Below, in pieces: positions 24,031 to 35,233 of a stretch of 64,000 nt of DNA. Within the stretch, counting starts at the first letter, position 1. The number at the start of each line of letters is the position of its first letter. Source of the DNA: Abelmoschus esculentus (taxonomy: Eukaryota; Streptophyta; Magnoliopsida; Malvales; Malvaceae); the NCBI GenBank assembly GCA_035048815.1, contig JAUCBN010000035.1:7328501-7392500 (forward strand), written 5' to 3'. The position numbers were made by a program, and so were the translations under genes. The notes under the pieces are model-generated. The model saw only the letters and a program-made list of their open reading frames with translations. It made no database searches and was not told where the DNA came from.

Positions 24031-25983
24031 TTATCGACATCTAAAATTTTTAATATTTACTGATTTAATCATTTTAATTTTAATTATTTAAAATTTAAAT
24101 TTAAATATTAGGGTGGGCTATTAAGGGGACGACTAAGATCTATTCATATTTAGTGCCCATTGTCCATAATTACATGCGTTAATGATTGTTCAGTTTTTTT
24201 TTTCTAATATTTATTATTAGATCTAATTTTTAAATATTTATTATTAAGAATTTACAGTTAGAATTTAATTTTTAAATGATTGTATTAGAATTTTATTTTT
24301 TCGATACTTGTTACTATAAACTTATTTTTTTAATATTTGTTAGTAGGTTTACTCTTAAAATTTAATTTTTTTTCGATATGGGTTATTATGAATTCATTTT
24401 TTTGCACTTAGTGACTATTTTTTCTCTAATACTTGTCATTAAGGATATACTTTTAAAATATAAAAAATAAATCAATATTTATTATTGCGTTTAATTTTTT
24501 AATAAATTTTATTAGAGTCTAATAATTTTTTAAATCAATCCTATAATGCATTAATTTCTGTTTTTCAAGAGATGATTCAATGGGATTAAAATGTGGTAAT
24601 TCAGCATAATCAATCTATTAATACAGTAATTAATGTTCTTGTTACTGCCTTACGTAGTATACCGTAGAGGTCTTGTTAATGAATATTACTCTAGTTTAGA
24701 TATATAATATTGTTTAACGTGAAGCTCATAAAACTATAACAATTAGCTGTGTTAGTTAAACCTCTTATTTTGTTGAAGTATTATATATTAAAAAACACTT
24801 AATTATTTATTGATTTTTTCATTTCTTTTGAGTATCTTATATTTAAAACACTTAATTATTTAATCTAAATTATTTATATATTTATTATAGCCAGTTTAGT
24901 ATTATTTTTATAAAAAACTGTAGTGGAATTTTTTAAAAAAAATTGGTTTAAGATATATGTGTTTAGTATTGCTGTAAAAAAAAATATTATTTAAAAAATA
25001 AATAATTATTTTAGACATGATGTTAATAAATTAAAATATATATATTTAAATGATAATCAATTTTTATATTATAATATTAACTTAAATTATGATAAAATAT
25101 AAAAATATTAATAAATGAATAAATAAATTATTTTTGAAAAGTGATTTTTTAAAATTTTGAATATACTAATTTTTAAACTAAAAAAATAATTTATGTTAAA
25201 TATAATTATGTATTTATAAAAATTAAATTATAATAAAACATAATAAATAAAGATTAAAATTATAATCTGACTCCTAAAAGCATTTTTCTAACCGCAAAAA
25301 CTAAAAAAAAAAAAAAATTTACGTTTGGATTGAAACACTTTTAATACACAAATTTTTTTAAAAATTAATTATTTAATATTGTTTCTTTGTTTTAAATTAA
25401 CTTTTGTCTCAAAAACTTATTTAAAACGTAATACGATACACTAACCTTAATAATAAAATTTTTAAATTCGCTTTTAAGCCTTTAAAACTTCATTAAAACG
25501 AGTTTGGCAATCCCGTTGCCGAGAAACTTTCTGCTCTTCCTCGAGGTTTGTATATGCATTCTTGAACTTTTCTTAAATTATGTTTTAATGCTACTTTTCT
25601 TCAATCTCTTTTGAGTCTTAAATTTTTATTTATTTTTGCTAAATTAAAAGAAATGGACGAAAATAAGTGATGGAACCATTTTATCGAAGTTAGTTATTGT
25701 GTTTTAGTTTATCTTATTTTTTAATTTTGTGTACAATTTCAATAAATAAAATAAAATAATAACAACAATAATAAAATATTAAAAATGTAAAAATAAAGCA
25801 ATTATTTAAAATAATATTTACAATTTAAAGATTATTAAAAATAATTAAATTATTAAAAATATATATAAATTTATAAAATTATTTTTTAAAAATTTAAAAA
25901 TATTAAACTAACATGTTAGAGACTTAAGTGCATATGTGATATAACCTTGTACTCGATATATATAATAAGAAAGTTTAGCGGTA
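24031..25983. other. Intergenic AT-rich DNA, no gene seen
   Basis: Between 24180 and 24440 there is a loose, degenerate repetition of TTATTA...AATTTTTAAAT...TAGAATTTA words with a period of roughly 60. A short GC-richer patch sits at 25495-25545. No gene seen. Confidence 0.4.
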
Positions 25984-26458
25984 GTCATACTTATGAGTGC
26001 TGATCGAATTGACTAACTCGTGAGCAACTCAAATTTTATTAGGTTAAAATTTAATAAATTTTTAATTTAGTTTAACTTGGCTCGAATTTAACTCAAGACC
26101 TTAACGAGTTAACTTGAATAAAGTTTAATTCGATTCAATAAGTTCGTAAGCAATTCGTTAATTTATACTAATATTAAGTCTCGTATAGTATTATTAAATT
26201 TTACTTTTAATTAAAAATAATATAAATTTTTTAGTGAGCTTAATGAGTAACAAGTGAAGCTTAATGAGAAATGAGTCAAGTTTAACGAGCAATGAGTCGA
26301 GTTGGGCAACAAAATATTTTAACGAGAACGAGTCGAGCATAATTTTAACAAGCTTAACAAGCAAGAGTCAAGTCTAACAACAAAACTTTTTAACGAACAC
26401 AAGTTGAACACTACTTAACTCGTGATCGATTCGTTCGATAAACATCCGTAGTCATACT
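25984..26458. mobile_element. hAT-type MITE with 8-bp target duplication
   Basis: The element proper is 25992-26450 (459 bp). Inward-reading ends are TATGAGTGCTGATCGAA (left) and TACGGATGTTTATCGAA (right). Identical flanks GTCATACT occur at 25984-25991 and 26451-26458. The interior repeats GAGTCGAG / CTCGTTAA words. No coding frame. The ends begin with TA, like the MITEs at 2793 and 19293. Confidence 0.82.
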
Positions 26459-26791
26459 TTGTAGAAGAACTCAGTCAAAAATGATCATAGTGAGTAATAA
26501 TCAAACTGAGTAAAAAAATTAAGTTAATTAAACTCGATTTTATTTAATTTTTTAATTGAATTATTTAAATATAAATATTATAATATTAATTAGTTTCGAT
26601 TTATGAATTCTTTTTATGTAATAAGTAATCAAAGTATTATCTGTATTGAAAGAAGAACAGATACATTAGGGATTAAAAGAATCGGGAAAAATAAAGAAAT
26701 AATAACGAACGTGTTGACTGAATAGACAAAGTCAAATTGTATTACTCTGTTAAACGAGAGATTAGTAGATGGATTTGGCTCGTTATTCGTG

Positions 26792-27045
26792 TTTATAGTT
26801 AGGATGGTAAATGATACAAGATAGATAGGTTATTCGATTTTTATATAATTAAAGATTGATTAATATTTTATTGGGCTCGAATCAAACTGAAATTCGACTC
26901 AAGTTCTCAACAAGTTAAGTTGAGCTTATATGTTTTAGACTCGTTAAAAATTATTAGAGCTCAAACTCGACTGTTTTTTAACGAGTTAAACCAAGTTTAG
27001 TACTACTCAAACTCAACTCGACTAGTTTACGCACCTAATTTTAGT
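26792..27045. mobile_element. Small hAT-type MITE, older
   Basis: The element proper is 26800-27037 (238 bp). The ends are TAGGATGGTAAATGA and TAGGTGCGTAAACTA (inward). The 8-bp flanks TTTATAGT and ATTTTAGT match at 6 of 8 positions. CTCGACT / AGTCGAG words inside relate it to the element at 25992. Confidence 0.55.
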
Positions 27046-29095
27046 TAATAAATTTCATATATTGCATTTTATTTATTTTTTTAAGGATCATCCATCGTAT
27101 TTTAACTTTCAAATAGTTACTTTTTATTTGATATATAAAAATAAAAATTAAATTTAATTAAAATATAAATAAATCTTATTAATTCAAATTATAAATAACA
27201 TAATAAATCAAATCCATTTATAATTTTCCTCATCAACGACCAAAGATACATTTTACAGCCCATTTAGGAACTAACTCTAAACAGCCCAACTATAACCGAT
27301 AACCGCTTAATCAAATAACCTCCTGAATCCTGACTAACATTTTCAATAAAACGGCTTTCTATAAAAAGAATTTTTATAATTAAAAATATTTAAGAATTAA
27401 AAAAATTAAAACCAGAGAAATTTTAGTATTTTATTTATTAAAATTTTATATGTATTTTATCAATTCAAGTGCCTTAAAGTTACGTATTTTATCAATTTAA
27501 TCATTTTCGATTTCTATTACCCCTTAGCGTTTGACCATTTAGTTATTTTGATATTTATTTTTAAATATTTAAATCTTTAATATTTTAATTTAAGTTAAAA
27601 TAATCTGATTTATATGAAGAGTATTAATGTGATGCATACATATGGATTGAATTAATGATGTGGCTTATTCATGTGAAATTATAAATTTATTTATTAAATT
27701 AATTATAACCTATATGATAATGATATATATCATTATTTGATTAATTTAAAGATAAAAAATAGAATTTGAATACGTATTTAATGTAAATTGAACCCCAAGC
27801 CTTATGCATGGAGCATTAAAAACCTAACTACTAAGGATAAGTTTGATTCATAGAATATAATATTACATTTGAGAATAGAATCCACAAAATGATTCATTAC
27901 TTATATTATTATAGTAAATATTATATTATTTTATTTGAATTGTTTGACAGGAATGTGAAATTATAGTGTTTGGTTTATGGATTATAAGATTATTGGTCAA
28001 AATGATAAAAATTATAAACGTTAAAGGTGAAAACTATATTTATGCCTTATTTTTATCACTCTAAAAATAACTATTACTACTAATAATGTTTTTTTAATAA
28101 TCTGAAAATATAATTTCTATCCTTTTAAATAAAATCATCTTTAAAATATGTGAGAAAGGAGGTATCGATACCGAAAATATAAAGAACGATAATAATATTA
28201 TAATAAACGATGATTAAAGTTTTAAATCATGTTAAAATAAAAAATAAAAGGATAGTAATTTAAAATTTCTTATTGTAAAATATAAATAGATTGGTGGTGC
28301 AACCGATAATGGTTTAATACAATTGATTATATCTGATTAACAATTAATCTTAATAAAATAATACATTTTTTTAAAACTTAAATCTTTTGTAGCATATTTA
28401 TATTAATAATATTACAATATGATTAATATAAAGTTTAACTATTTCAGGTGATCATGTTTTAAAAATTCTTATTAATATTAATAAGGAAATGAAGGATTTA
28501 CATGACTCCTAAGCTAGGATCACCAATTTTTTTCTTAAATTCGAAGATTTAAGCTTCAATTTGACAAGCTTCCACGGAGTTTCTTATTTTTCTCCCTTTT
28601 TCTCTTGAAATTTTTGGTGACAGAAAATGATCAAAATGAAGATGATGATTCATCTTAAATTGATTTAGGATGGGGCCATTTTATCCTCAATTAGACATTA
28701 ATTAAGGATTAATCAAGAGTACATTTAGGAATCAGAGAATTTAGCATTCAAACTTCTTTTTTCCTTCTTAATTCAATTTTGTGACTCCTTAATTGGTCAT
28801 TGAATTTTCATTTTCTTTCTATTCAGTCCCAATGTCATTTAATATATTTAATTCTTCCTTGTTCTAATTTAGTTTTAATGTTTTTTAATCCATTTAATTT
28901 GGTCACTAAGTCAATCAAATTTAATTTAATTTAAAATATGTTTGTACCATTAGGTTCCATAGTTACTTGATTGAAATAGTATCTTCATCAATAAGCAAGC
29001 TTAATCAATTTTTTAACATTCCAATTTATTCTATACTTCTAGACCGGATTTGGGGACATACACTCTTGTTCTGTATTTTCATTCGAAAACAAAAC
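27046..29095. other. Intergenic DNA, no gene seen
   Basis: AT-rich throughout, with slightly more mixed composition from 28500 to 29090 (pyrimidine-rich TTTCTCCCTTTTTCTC near 28590). No open frame, RNA gene or bounded repeat was recognised. Confidence 0.4.
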
Positions 29096-29100
29096 ATATA

Positions 29101-29353
29101 TGATACACACCTTTAAGAAAACGCTGCGTTTTATTTCTGTTTCTAGTTTGTTAATTCTGTTTTAATTTGTTTGTCTTATACGTTGCGTTTTTGGATGTTT
29201 AAAATAGGAAGCAACAGTAACCTTAGGGTATCGATTGAATGTTGAACATATTTTGTTGTATTTTTCCCCTTTCTCTCTGAAGAAATATAGACTCATCTTT
29301 CTTCCTTTCAATTTCATTCTGTTTTGTTGGATTTGAAGAATTAATCTCTATCA
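29101..29353 (+). repeat. 5' LTR of the chromovirus
   Basis: 253 bp, beginning TGATACACACC and ending CTCTATCA. It pairs with 33893-34145. The TG...CA borders and exact length match make the borders firm. Confidence 0.95.
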
Positions 29354-29354
29354 A

Positions 29355-29366
29355 AGGTATCAGAGC
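29355..29366 (+). promoter_or_regulatory. Primer-binding site (initiator Met tRNA)
   Basis: AGGTATCAGAGC directly follows the 5' LTR. Eleven of twelve bases match the usual plant Met-tRNA primer site TGGTATCAGAGC; the first base differs. Confidence 0.85.
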
Positions 29367-29381
29367 CCTCTCGACCTGGCC

Positions 29382-30480
29382 ATGGTAAACGGTGTACAGA
29401 CCCGATCACAACAAGAGCAATCGAACTTGCAGTCCGATTTTAAGGAGCTTGAAAAGCAGCTCGAAGAGAAGATTGAGAAGATGATTGTCGATAAAATGCA
29501 GGATGTGCGTTCAGAGGTATCTGATGTTAAGGATGAGGTATGAGCCTTGCGGATTCTGTTAGAAAAACTGGTAGGTAAGGCAGATTCATCGACAGGGTTG
29601 ATGGGTGCTTCACCATCTCATGGTTTCGAGTTGGAGTTGCTCACTGCTAAAGAAGATGAGGTGATTGAGGTTGCTTCTTCTTCTCTCAACACATATAAGT
29701 TGCGATGCCCAAACTTTGATGATTCAAACTTTCGAGACTGGTGGGCTAAGCTTGAACAGTTTTTTGTGGCTGAAAAAGTGCTAGAGGAGATCAAGGTTCG
29801 CCTGGTTATGCTTCACTTGGATTGGGATGCATTGCAATGGCATCATTTTGTCATTCGGGCAAGTGGAGGCATTGAAGCGGTGAAGTGGGAGCCCTATTTG
29901 AAATCTCTCAGGGATCGATTTGCTCCGGTTAGAATTGAGGATCTAATGGGAGAGCTCGCAACATTGAAACAGACTTCCTTGGTGGAACAATATTATGCCA
30001 CTTTTATAAGTCTTTTTAATCAAGTCCATTTATCAGATGATAATGCCCTTAGTATCTTTATTGCCAACTTAAGGGAAGAAATTGGATCCTATGTCCGCGT
30101 GTTTCAGCCTAAAAATCTATTAGAAGCTTTTTGACTAGCTTTGCACTTTGAACGACTATTTTTTCAATGGCCTAAGAGGACAGGTTTACGGTCACAATCT
30201 TCTACTCTACCTTATTTTTCTACTGAAACAACTTCTTCTAGTAAGGGTGGTGTTTCAACTGTACCCATGAGAAGTGTGGGAGAAATATCAGTGTCCCAGC
30301 AAAATTCGAGGCAATCTTCTGTGTTTTCCAGCAAGACTCCTTCACCAAAAAGGGGGATTCCTGCTACTGGAAATGGACCTGGATGATTATCGAGAGCGGA
30401 GATGGAAGAGAATAGAAGAAAGGACTTATGTTATTGGTGCCCAGCTAAATACACTCCTGGTCACAAGTGTACCAGGTCAC
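29382..30480 (+). pseudogene. Chromovirus gag with CCHC zinc knuckle, broken by stops
   Basis: The frame opens at ATG 29382, right after the primer site, with a Glu/Lys-rich coiled start. The central capsid-like part includes FRDWWAKLEQFF (around 29730) and retains the retrotransposon gag character. The zinc knuckle at 30429-30470 reads CYWC then GHKC (Cys, Cys, His, Cys all present). The same frame is interrupted by TGA at 29541, 30132 and 30384. Gag forms the virus-like particle that packages element RNA. It is not translatable as a whole. Confidence 0.88.
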
Positions 30481-30554
30481 AACTTTATCAATTGCTACTG
30501 GAGGGTAATGAAGGAGATAATAAATTGGAAGAATTTGTGGATTGGAAGAAAAAA

Positions 30555-31121
30555 TTGTAGCCTGAGACTATTGAAGGAGGACAAGCTGACATGCCTATTC
30601 TATCTTTACAAGCAATATGGGGCACAGTGGGGTGTGAGACTTTAAAGATAATGGTGGTTATTCAAAAACAACAGTGGGTGGTACTAATAGATTTCGGCAG
30701 TACCCATAACTTCTTAAGTTTAGGGTTGGCCAAGGCTTGCGGCTTGAAGATTGAACAGAGACAACAAATGACTGTAACTATAGCTGATGGAGGGTTGATG
30801 CATACTCAGGGAATGTGTAAAAGAGTTCAGTGGGAGTCACAAGGAAATTCTTTCCTCACCAACTTTCTTGTTCTCCCTCTGAAGGGTTGTGTATTATGTG
30901 TACAGTGGTTGACTTCTTTAGGGTGTATTCAAGTGGACTTTGCTAAGTTGACCATGAATTTTTCCTACGAAGGAAAGGAGATAAAATGGGTGGGTACATC
31001 ACTTGGCCTTGTTCAATTGTTAGAAGACACTAAAGGAGTTAAGGTTTTGAAATCTTCACGAGTGGTACCGGATCTGTCCTTGATTACTAGTATTGCAAAG
31101 TACATCTTAAAGAGAAAATGA
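30555..31121 (+). pseudogene. Chromovirus aspartic protease region
   Basis: It continues in the gag frame after a TAG at 30558. The active-site segment reads LIDFGSTHNFL near 30684-30716: the catalytic Asp (codon 30690) is kept, but the usual Thr of D-T-G is Phe. Asp proteases of this type cut the polyprotein. At about 31115 the reading frame shifts. The open part is 176 codons long from the first Met at 30591. Confidence 0.85.
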
Positions 31122-32480
31122 TAACTGGGGAATTACAGCAACTACTGGAAGAATTTATTGATGTTTTTCAAGAACCAAAAGGGTTACCTCCTATTAGAGG
31201 CCATGAACATAAGATAATTTTGGAGGATGAGCAAGCTGTGGTAAAACTTAGACCATATAGATACCCCACTATTCAGAAGAATGAGATAGAAAAGTTGGTT
31301 TAGGAGATGTTACAAACAAGAATCATTAGAGATAGTACAAGATCGTTTGCATCTCCAATAGTTATGGTTAAGAAAAAAGATAGAACATGGAGATTATGTG
31401 TGGATTATAGGCAGCTTAATCAAATGACTTTGAAAGATAAATTCCCGATTCCCATTATAGAGGAGTTATTGGATGAATTGAGAGCTGGGAGATTTTTTTC
31501 AAAACTGGATTTAAGGTCGGGTTATCATCAAATAAGGATGTGCGAAGTTGATGTACATAAGACAACCTTCAAAACACATGAAGGACATTATGAGTATTTG
31601 GTTATGCCATTTGGGCTAACCAATGCTCCAGCCACCTTTTAAGGCTTAATGAATTCTGTTTTTAAGAGGTTGCTGAGGAAGACAGTTTTAGTTTTTTTTT
31701 TTGACGATATACTTATATATTCCGAGACTTGGAAAGAGCATATGTCACATTTGAAGGAAGTGTTAGCATTGTTAAGGCAACATCAATTGTTCGCTAAGAG
31801 GAGTAAATGTACTTTTGGGGCTATGAAAATGGAGTACTTGGGGTATACCATTTCTAAGGGAGTCATTTCTATGACAAAGACAAGGTGCAAAGTATTCTAA
31901 ATTGGGGCACTCCTTCCAATATTAAAGAATTGAGGGGGTTCTTGGGACTATCTGGTTACTATAGGCGTTTTATTAAGGGATATGGAGGCATGGTTAAACC
32001 ATTGACTGACTTGTTAAAAAAAGATGCTTAGGGCTGGAATCAACAAGCAGAAAATGCCATGCATCAGCTTAAATCAGCCATGTCTCAAGTACCGGTTTTG
32101 GTCCTACTTAATTTCTCTAAAGAATTTGTGTTAGAAACGGATGCTTCAGCTTTGGGTGTGGGAGCAGTGTTGCTGCAGAAAGAAAAATCAATTGCTTATT
32201 TTAGCAAAGTATTGGGGGTAAAACATCAATCTTTGTCGATCTATGAGAAGGAAATGTTGGTTGTTCTTCTTGTAGTAAAGAAATGATCCTCTTATTTAAT
32301 TGGAAGATATTTCAAAATAAGAACGGATCACCAAAGTCTAAGATTTTTGGCTAGGAACCAAACTACAACTCCTGCATAACAAGTTTGGGTTGCAAAAATG
32401 ATGGGGTTTGATTATGAAATTTGGTACAAAAGGGGAGTTAACAATAGGGTTGCTGATGCTCTCTCAAGGGATCCAAAATT
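31118..32480 (+). pseudogene. Chromovirus reverse transcriptase and RNase H
   Basis: Reverse transcriptase blocks are clear: LRPYRYP, ASPIVMVKKKDRTWRLCVDY, KLDLRSGYHQIRM and MPFGLTNAP. The catalytic box is F-F-D-D at about 31697-31708; the aspartates are intact although the usual Tyr is Phe. RNase H begins near 32122 (LETDAS, the first catalytic Asp) and ends with the VADALSR block near 32450. Stops occur at 31301, 31640, 32029, 32284 and 32377, and a frameshift near 31875-31900 moves the frame. It copies element RNA to DNA when functional; here it is dead. Confidence 0.92.
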
Positions 32481-32639
32481 TTCAAATGGCCAACTTCTAG
32501 CTATCAGTAGTTTCAATGCTGCCTTTTTGGATCAAATATGTCAGTCTTGGTTAAAAGATGTTAGGTTGCAGGTCCTTATTTTTGAACTTAAGGACAATGT
32601 TGATTCACATTCTAAGTATTCATGGGATGGTCAATTTTT

Positions 32640-33862
32640 GAAGGGGAAAGGTAAGTTAGTGGTTGGAGATGATCAGGATTTAAAGGAGAAATTAATTAAA
32701 TTGTTTCACCATAGCCCCTTGGATGGACACTCTGGAGCAGAGGTAACCAGTAAAAGGATGTCTTCTTGCTTGTATTGAAAAGGAATGAAGAAGGCAGTAA
32801 GGAGACTTGTGAGAGAATGTTGGGTCTGCCAAAAGAATAAGTATGATAATCATCTTAAACCAGGGCTGCTGCAACCTTTACCGGTTCCAAATAAGGCTTG
32901 GGAATCGGTTAGTATGGATTTCATTGAAGAGTTACCCTTATCTAAGTGCAAAGATGTTATATTGGTAGTTGTTGATCGCTTAACAAAATATGTGCATTTC
33001 ATGGCCTTGGCACATCTATTTACAGCTCTAACTGTGGCTTAATTATTCATAGATCATGTGTTTAAATTATATGGTCTACTCGAAAAAATTGTGTGCGACT
33101 GGGATAAGGTATTCATGAGTACCTTTTGGAAGGAGTTATTTGAGAAGTTAGGGGTAACATTAACACCTTCTACATCGTACCATCCGAAGTTAGAGGTTAT
33201 CATTAGCGGAATGGTGGTATACTTCTTCTCACCACTCAGCTATTAATACTACCCCATATCAGGCCCTTTATGGTCAAGAACCAGCAGTATATCTTCCTTA
33301 TTTGATCGGAGAATCTATGGTGGCAGTGGTAGATAGAAGTCTGCAAGCTAGGGAGGCTGCAATAAGAATGTTAAAGTTCTATTTAGGGAGGGCTCAAGAG
33401 AGAATGAAAAAACAGGCAGACAAAAGAAGAGGTGATCGACAATTTATGATAGGTGATTGGGTATACTTGAAACTCCAGCCCTATCGACAACAATCTGTCC
33501 AAGCAAGAAAAAATCAGAAACTTTCTCCAAAATGGTTTAGACCATTTCTAGTGGAAGCTTGTCTCGAAAAGGTTGCCTATAAACTAAAATTACCAGCAGG
33601 ATCCAGAGTGCATCCCACTTTTCATGTGTCTCAGCTTAAAAAACATATTGGATCATCTCCAGTTCAGTTAGATTTACCTGTGGTGGGATCGGATGGAACC
33701 ATTGTGAAAAAGCCTCTAAAAATTTTGGACAGGAGGATGGTTAAAAGAGGTAACCAAGCTGTGACAGAAGTATTGGTCGAGTGGACTAATTCTTTTCCAG
33801 AAGATGCTACTTGGGAGCTACTACACAAGCTGCAGATGGACTACCCTCACTTTAATCCTTGA
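32640..33862 (+). pseudogene. Chromovirus integrase with C-terminal chromodomain
   Basis: The HHCC zinc domain is visible (HH near 32706, H near 32729, then CWVC near 32818). The catalytic core has SMDFIEELP with its Asp near 32920, and CDWDKVFMSTFW near 33095. After YHPKLEV (33180-33200) the sequence jumps to a region normally well downstream, so a segment carrying the third catalytic acidic residue context is deleted and the frame changes near 33210-33245. The last open stretch (33302-33862, 186 codons) has HPTFHVSQLK and ends in a chromodomain (ILDRRMVKRG ... VLVEWTNSFPEDATWE). In this clade that module helps direct insertion into chromatin. Stops at 32776 and 33040. Confidence 0.92.
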
Positions 33863-33877
33863 GGACAAGGATCTTCT

Positions 33878-33892
33878 TGAAGAAGGGAGTAT
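33878..33892 (+). promoter_or_regulatory. Polypurine tract of the chromovirus
   Basis: GAAGAAGGGAGTAT lies immediately before the 3' LTR, where plus-strand DNA synthesis is primed in LTR elements. Confidence 0.8.
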
Positions 33893-34145
33893 TGATACAC
33901 ACCTTTGAGAAAACGCTGCATTTTATTTCTGTTTCTAGTTTGTTAATTCTGTTTTAATTTGTTTGTCTTATACGTTGCGTTTTGGGATGTTTAAAATAGG
34001 AAGCAACAGTAGCCTTAGGGTATCAATTGAATGCTAAACATATTCTGTTGTCTTTTTCCCCTTTCTCTCTGAAGAAATACTGACTCATCTTTCTTTCTTT
34101 CAATTTCATTCTGTTTTGTTGTATTTGAAGAATTAATCTCTATCA
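33893..34145 (+). repeat. 3' LTR of the chromovirus
   Basis: 253 bp, the same length as the 5' LTR, with about 13 base differences, mostly transitions. Confidence 0.95.
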
Positions 34146-34150
34146 ATATA

Positions 34151-35233
34151 ATAACTAAAATAAAATAGAAAAAGAGTTTCGATGGCTGAAGGTGGCGTGT
34201 CGATGACCTACACTTTTTGTATTATCTATGTCCATCCAAATTTTAAAATGAAAAAAGAGTCTATTTTTTAAATCGAAGATGGGAGTTTTTTTTTTTGGGG
34301 GGGGGGTAGATTTGGTTTATGGGTTCAAGTTCGAAAAGGGTGAATGCATGGTGGTTAGGCATGAAAAATGTAAGTTTTCTGGTTTTTTCTTTCAGACATC
34401 GGTACCGGTACGCGACGGCGCACGGACGAGATCTGGAAAAGAATTCGATTTTTGGGTTCTTGAAAGAACCATGTTCTGCTTAGACCATTCTGCTCATATT
34501 TTTTAAGAAATTAAAAGAAAAATATTTTTTTAAAATATTGTGATTTGTACTCGACACCTTAAGATAAATGGCTTAATTACCTTATTAATCTCCTCTTCCC
34601 CTAAATATTTTGTTATGCGTACTTTTATATTTCTATTTCTTTATATTTTGGTCACCGGTTTTAATTTGGTCTTAATGTCATTTTAATTGGATCATTAAAT
34701 TTTATCTTTTATTTCATTTAGGTCATGAGATAAGTGGTTAAATTCCCCTTTGAATCCTCGTGTTTTTTTTTTCTTATATTTAGTTTAGGATTTGTTATCA
34801 GCTTATTTTTTCTTTTTCTTTTTTCAATTTGTGCTATGATGTTTCATTTTATTTAATTTTGGTTCTATAATTTTATATGTGTCATGTGTGTTATTATATA
34901 TGGTATACTTGTATTAATTGATTTGGTTATTTCATATGATATATTCATATTTAATGTCACAATATGTTTTTGGTAATGACTTTCATTTATATTCATTTTA
35001 TGTCATGTATATTTTTACCATATTTATATACAATATTATGATATCCTTATTTATTTTTTTAAAAAAATCTTACATGTTTCAATAATATTTCTTTTTTATT
35101 TCTTTAAATATCATAAATTATTTTGTGCTTCTAATTCTATGTTTATTTTAATATATTTATATTCACGTTATCTTTTTGAATAGAAGCCGTTAATTTTATT
35201 AAACGAGAAAATATCTAATATTACAATAATAGT
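34151..35233. other. Intergenic DNA with a T11-G10 run
   Basis: At 34286-34306 a run of 11 T is followed directly by 10 G. A GC-richer patch (34395-34440, GGTACCGGTACGCGACGGCG) follows, with no recognised gene; the 75-codon frame at 34279-34506 includes the homopolymer and is not called. The rest is AT-rich. Confidence 0.45.

Larger units (their letters stand above)
29096..34150 (+). mobile_element. Ty3/gypsy chromovirus (Reina-like), structurally complete but inactivated
   Basis: The element is 29101-34145 (5045 bp), flanked by ATATA on both sides (29096-29100, 34146-34150). LTRs of 253 bp differ at about 13 positions by eye (~95% identical). A primer-binding site complementary to initiator Met tRNA lies just inside the 5' LTR. 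Domains in order: gag, CCHC knuckle, protease, reverse transcriptase, RNase H, integrase and a C-terminal chromodomain. This order, with integrase after RNase H, defines Ty3/gypsy; the chromodomain defines chromoviruses. Small size and short LTRs suggest the Reina clade (inference). Eleven in-frame stops, about three frameshifts and one deletion inactivate it. Confidence 0.95.
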
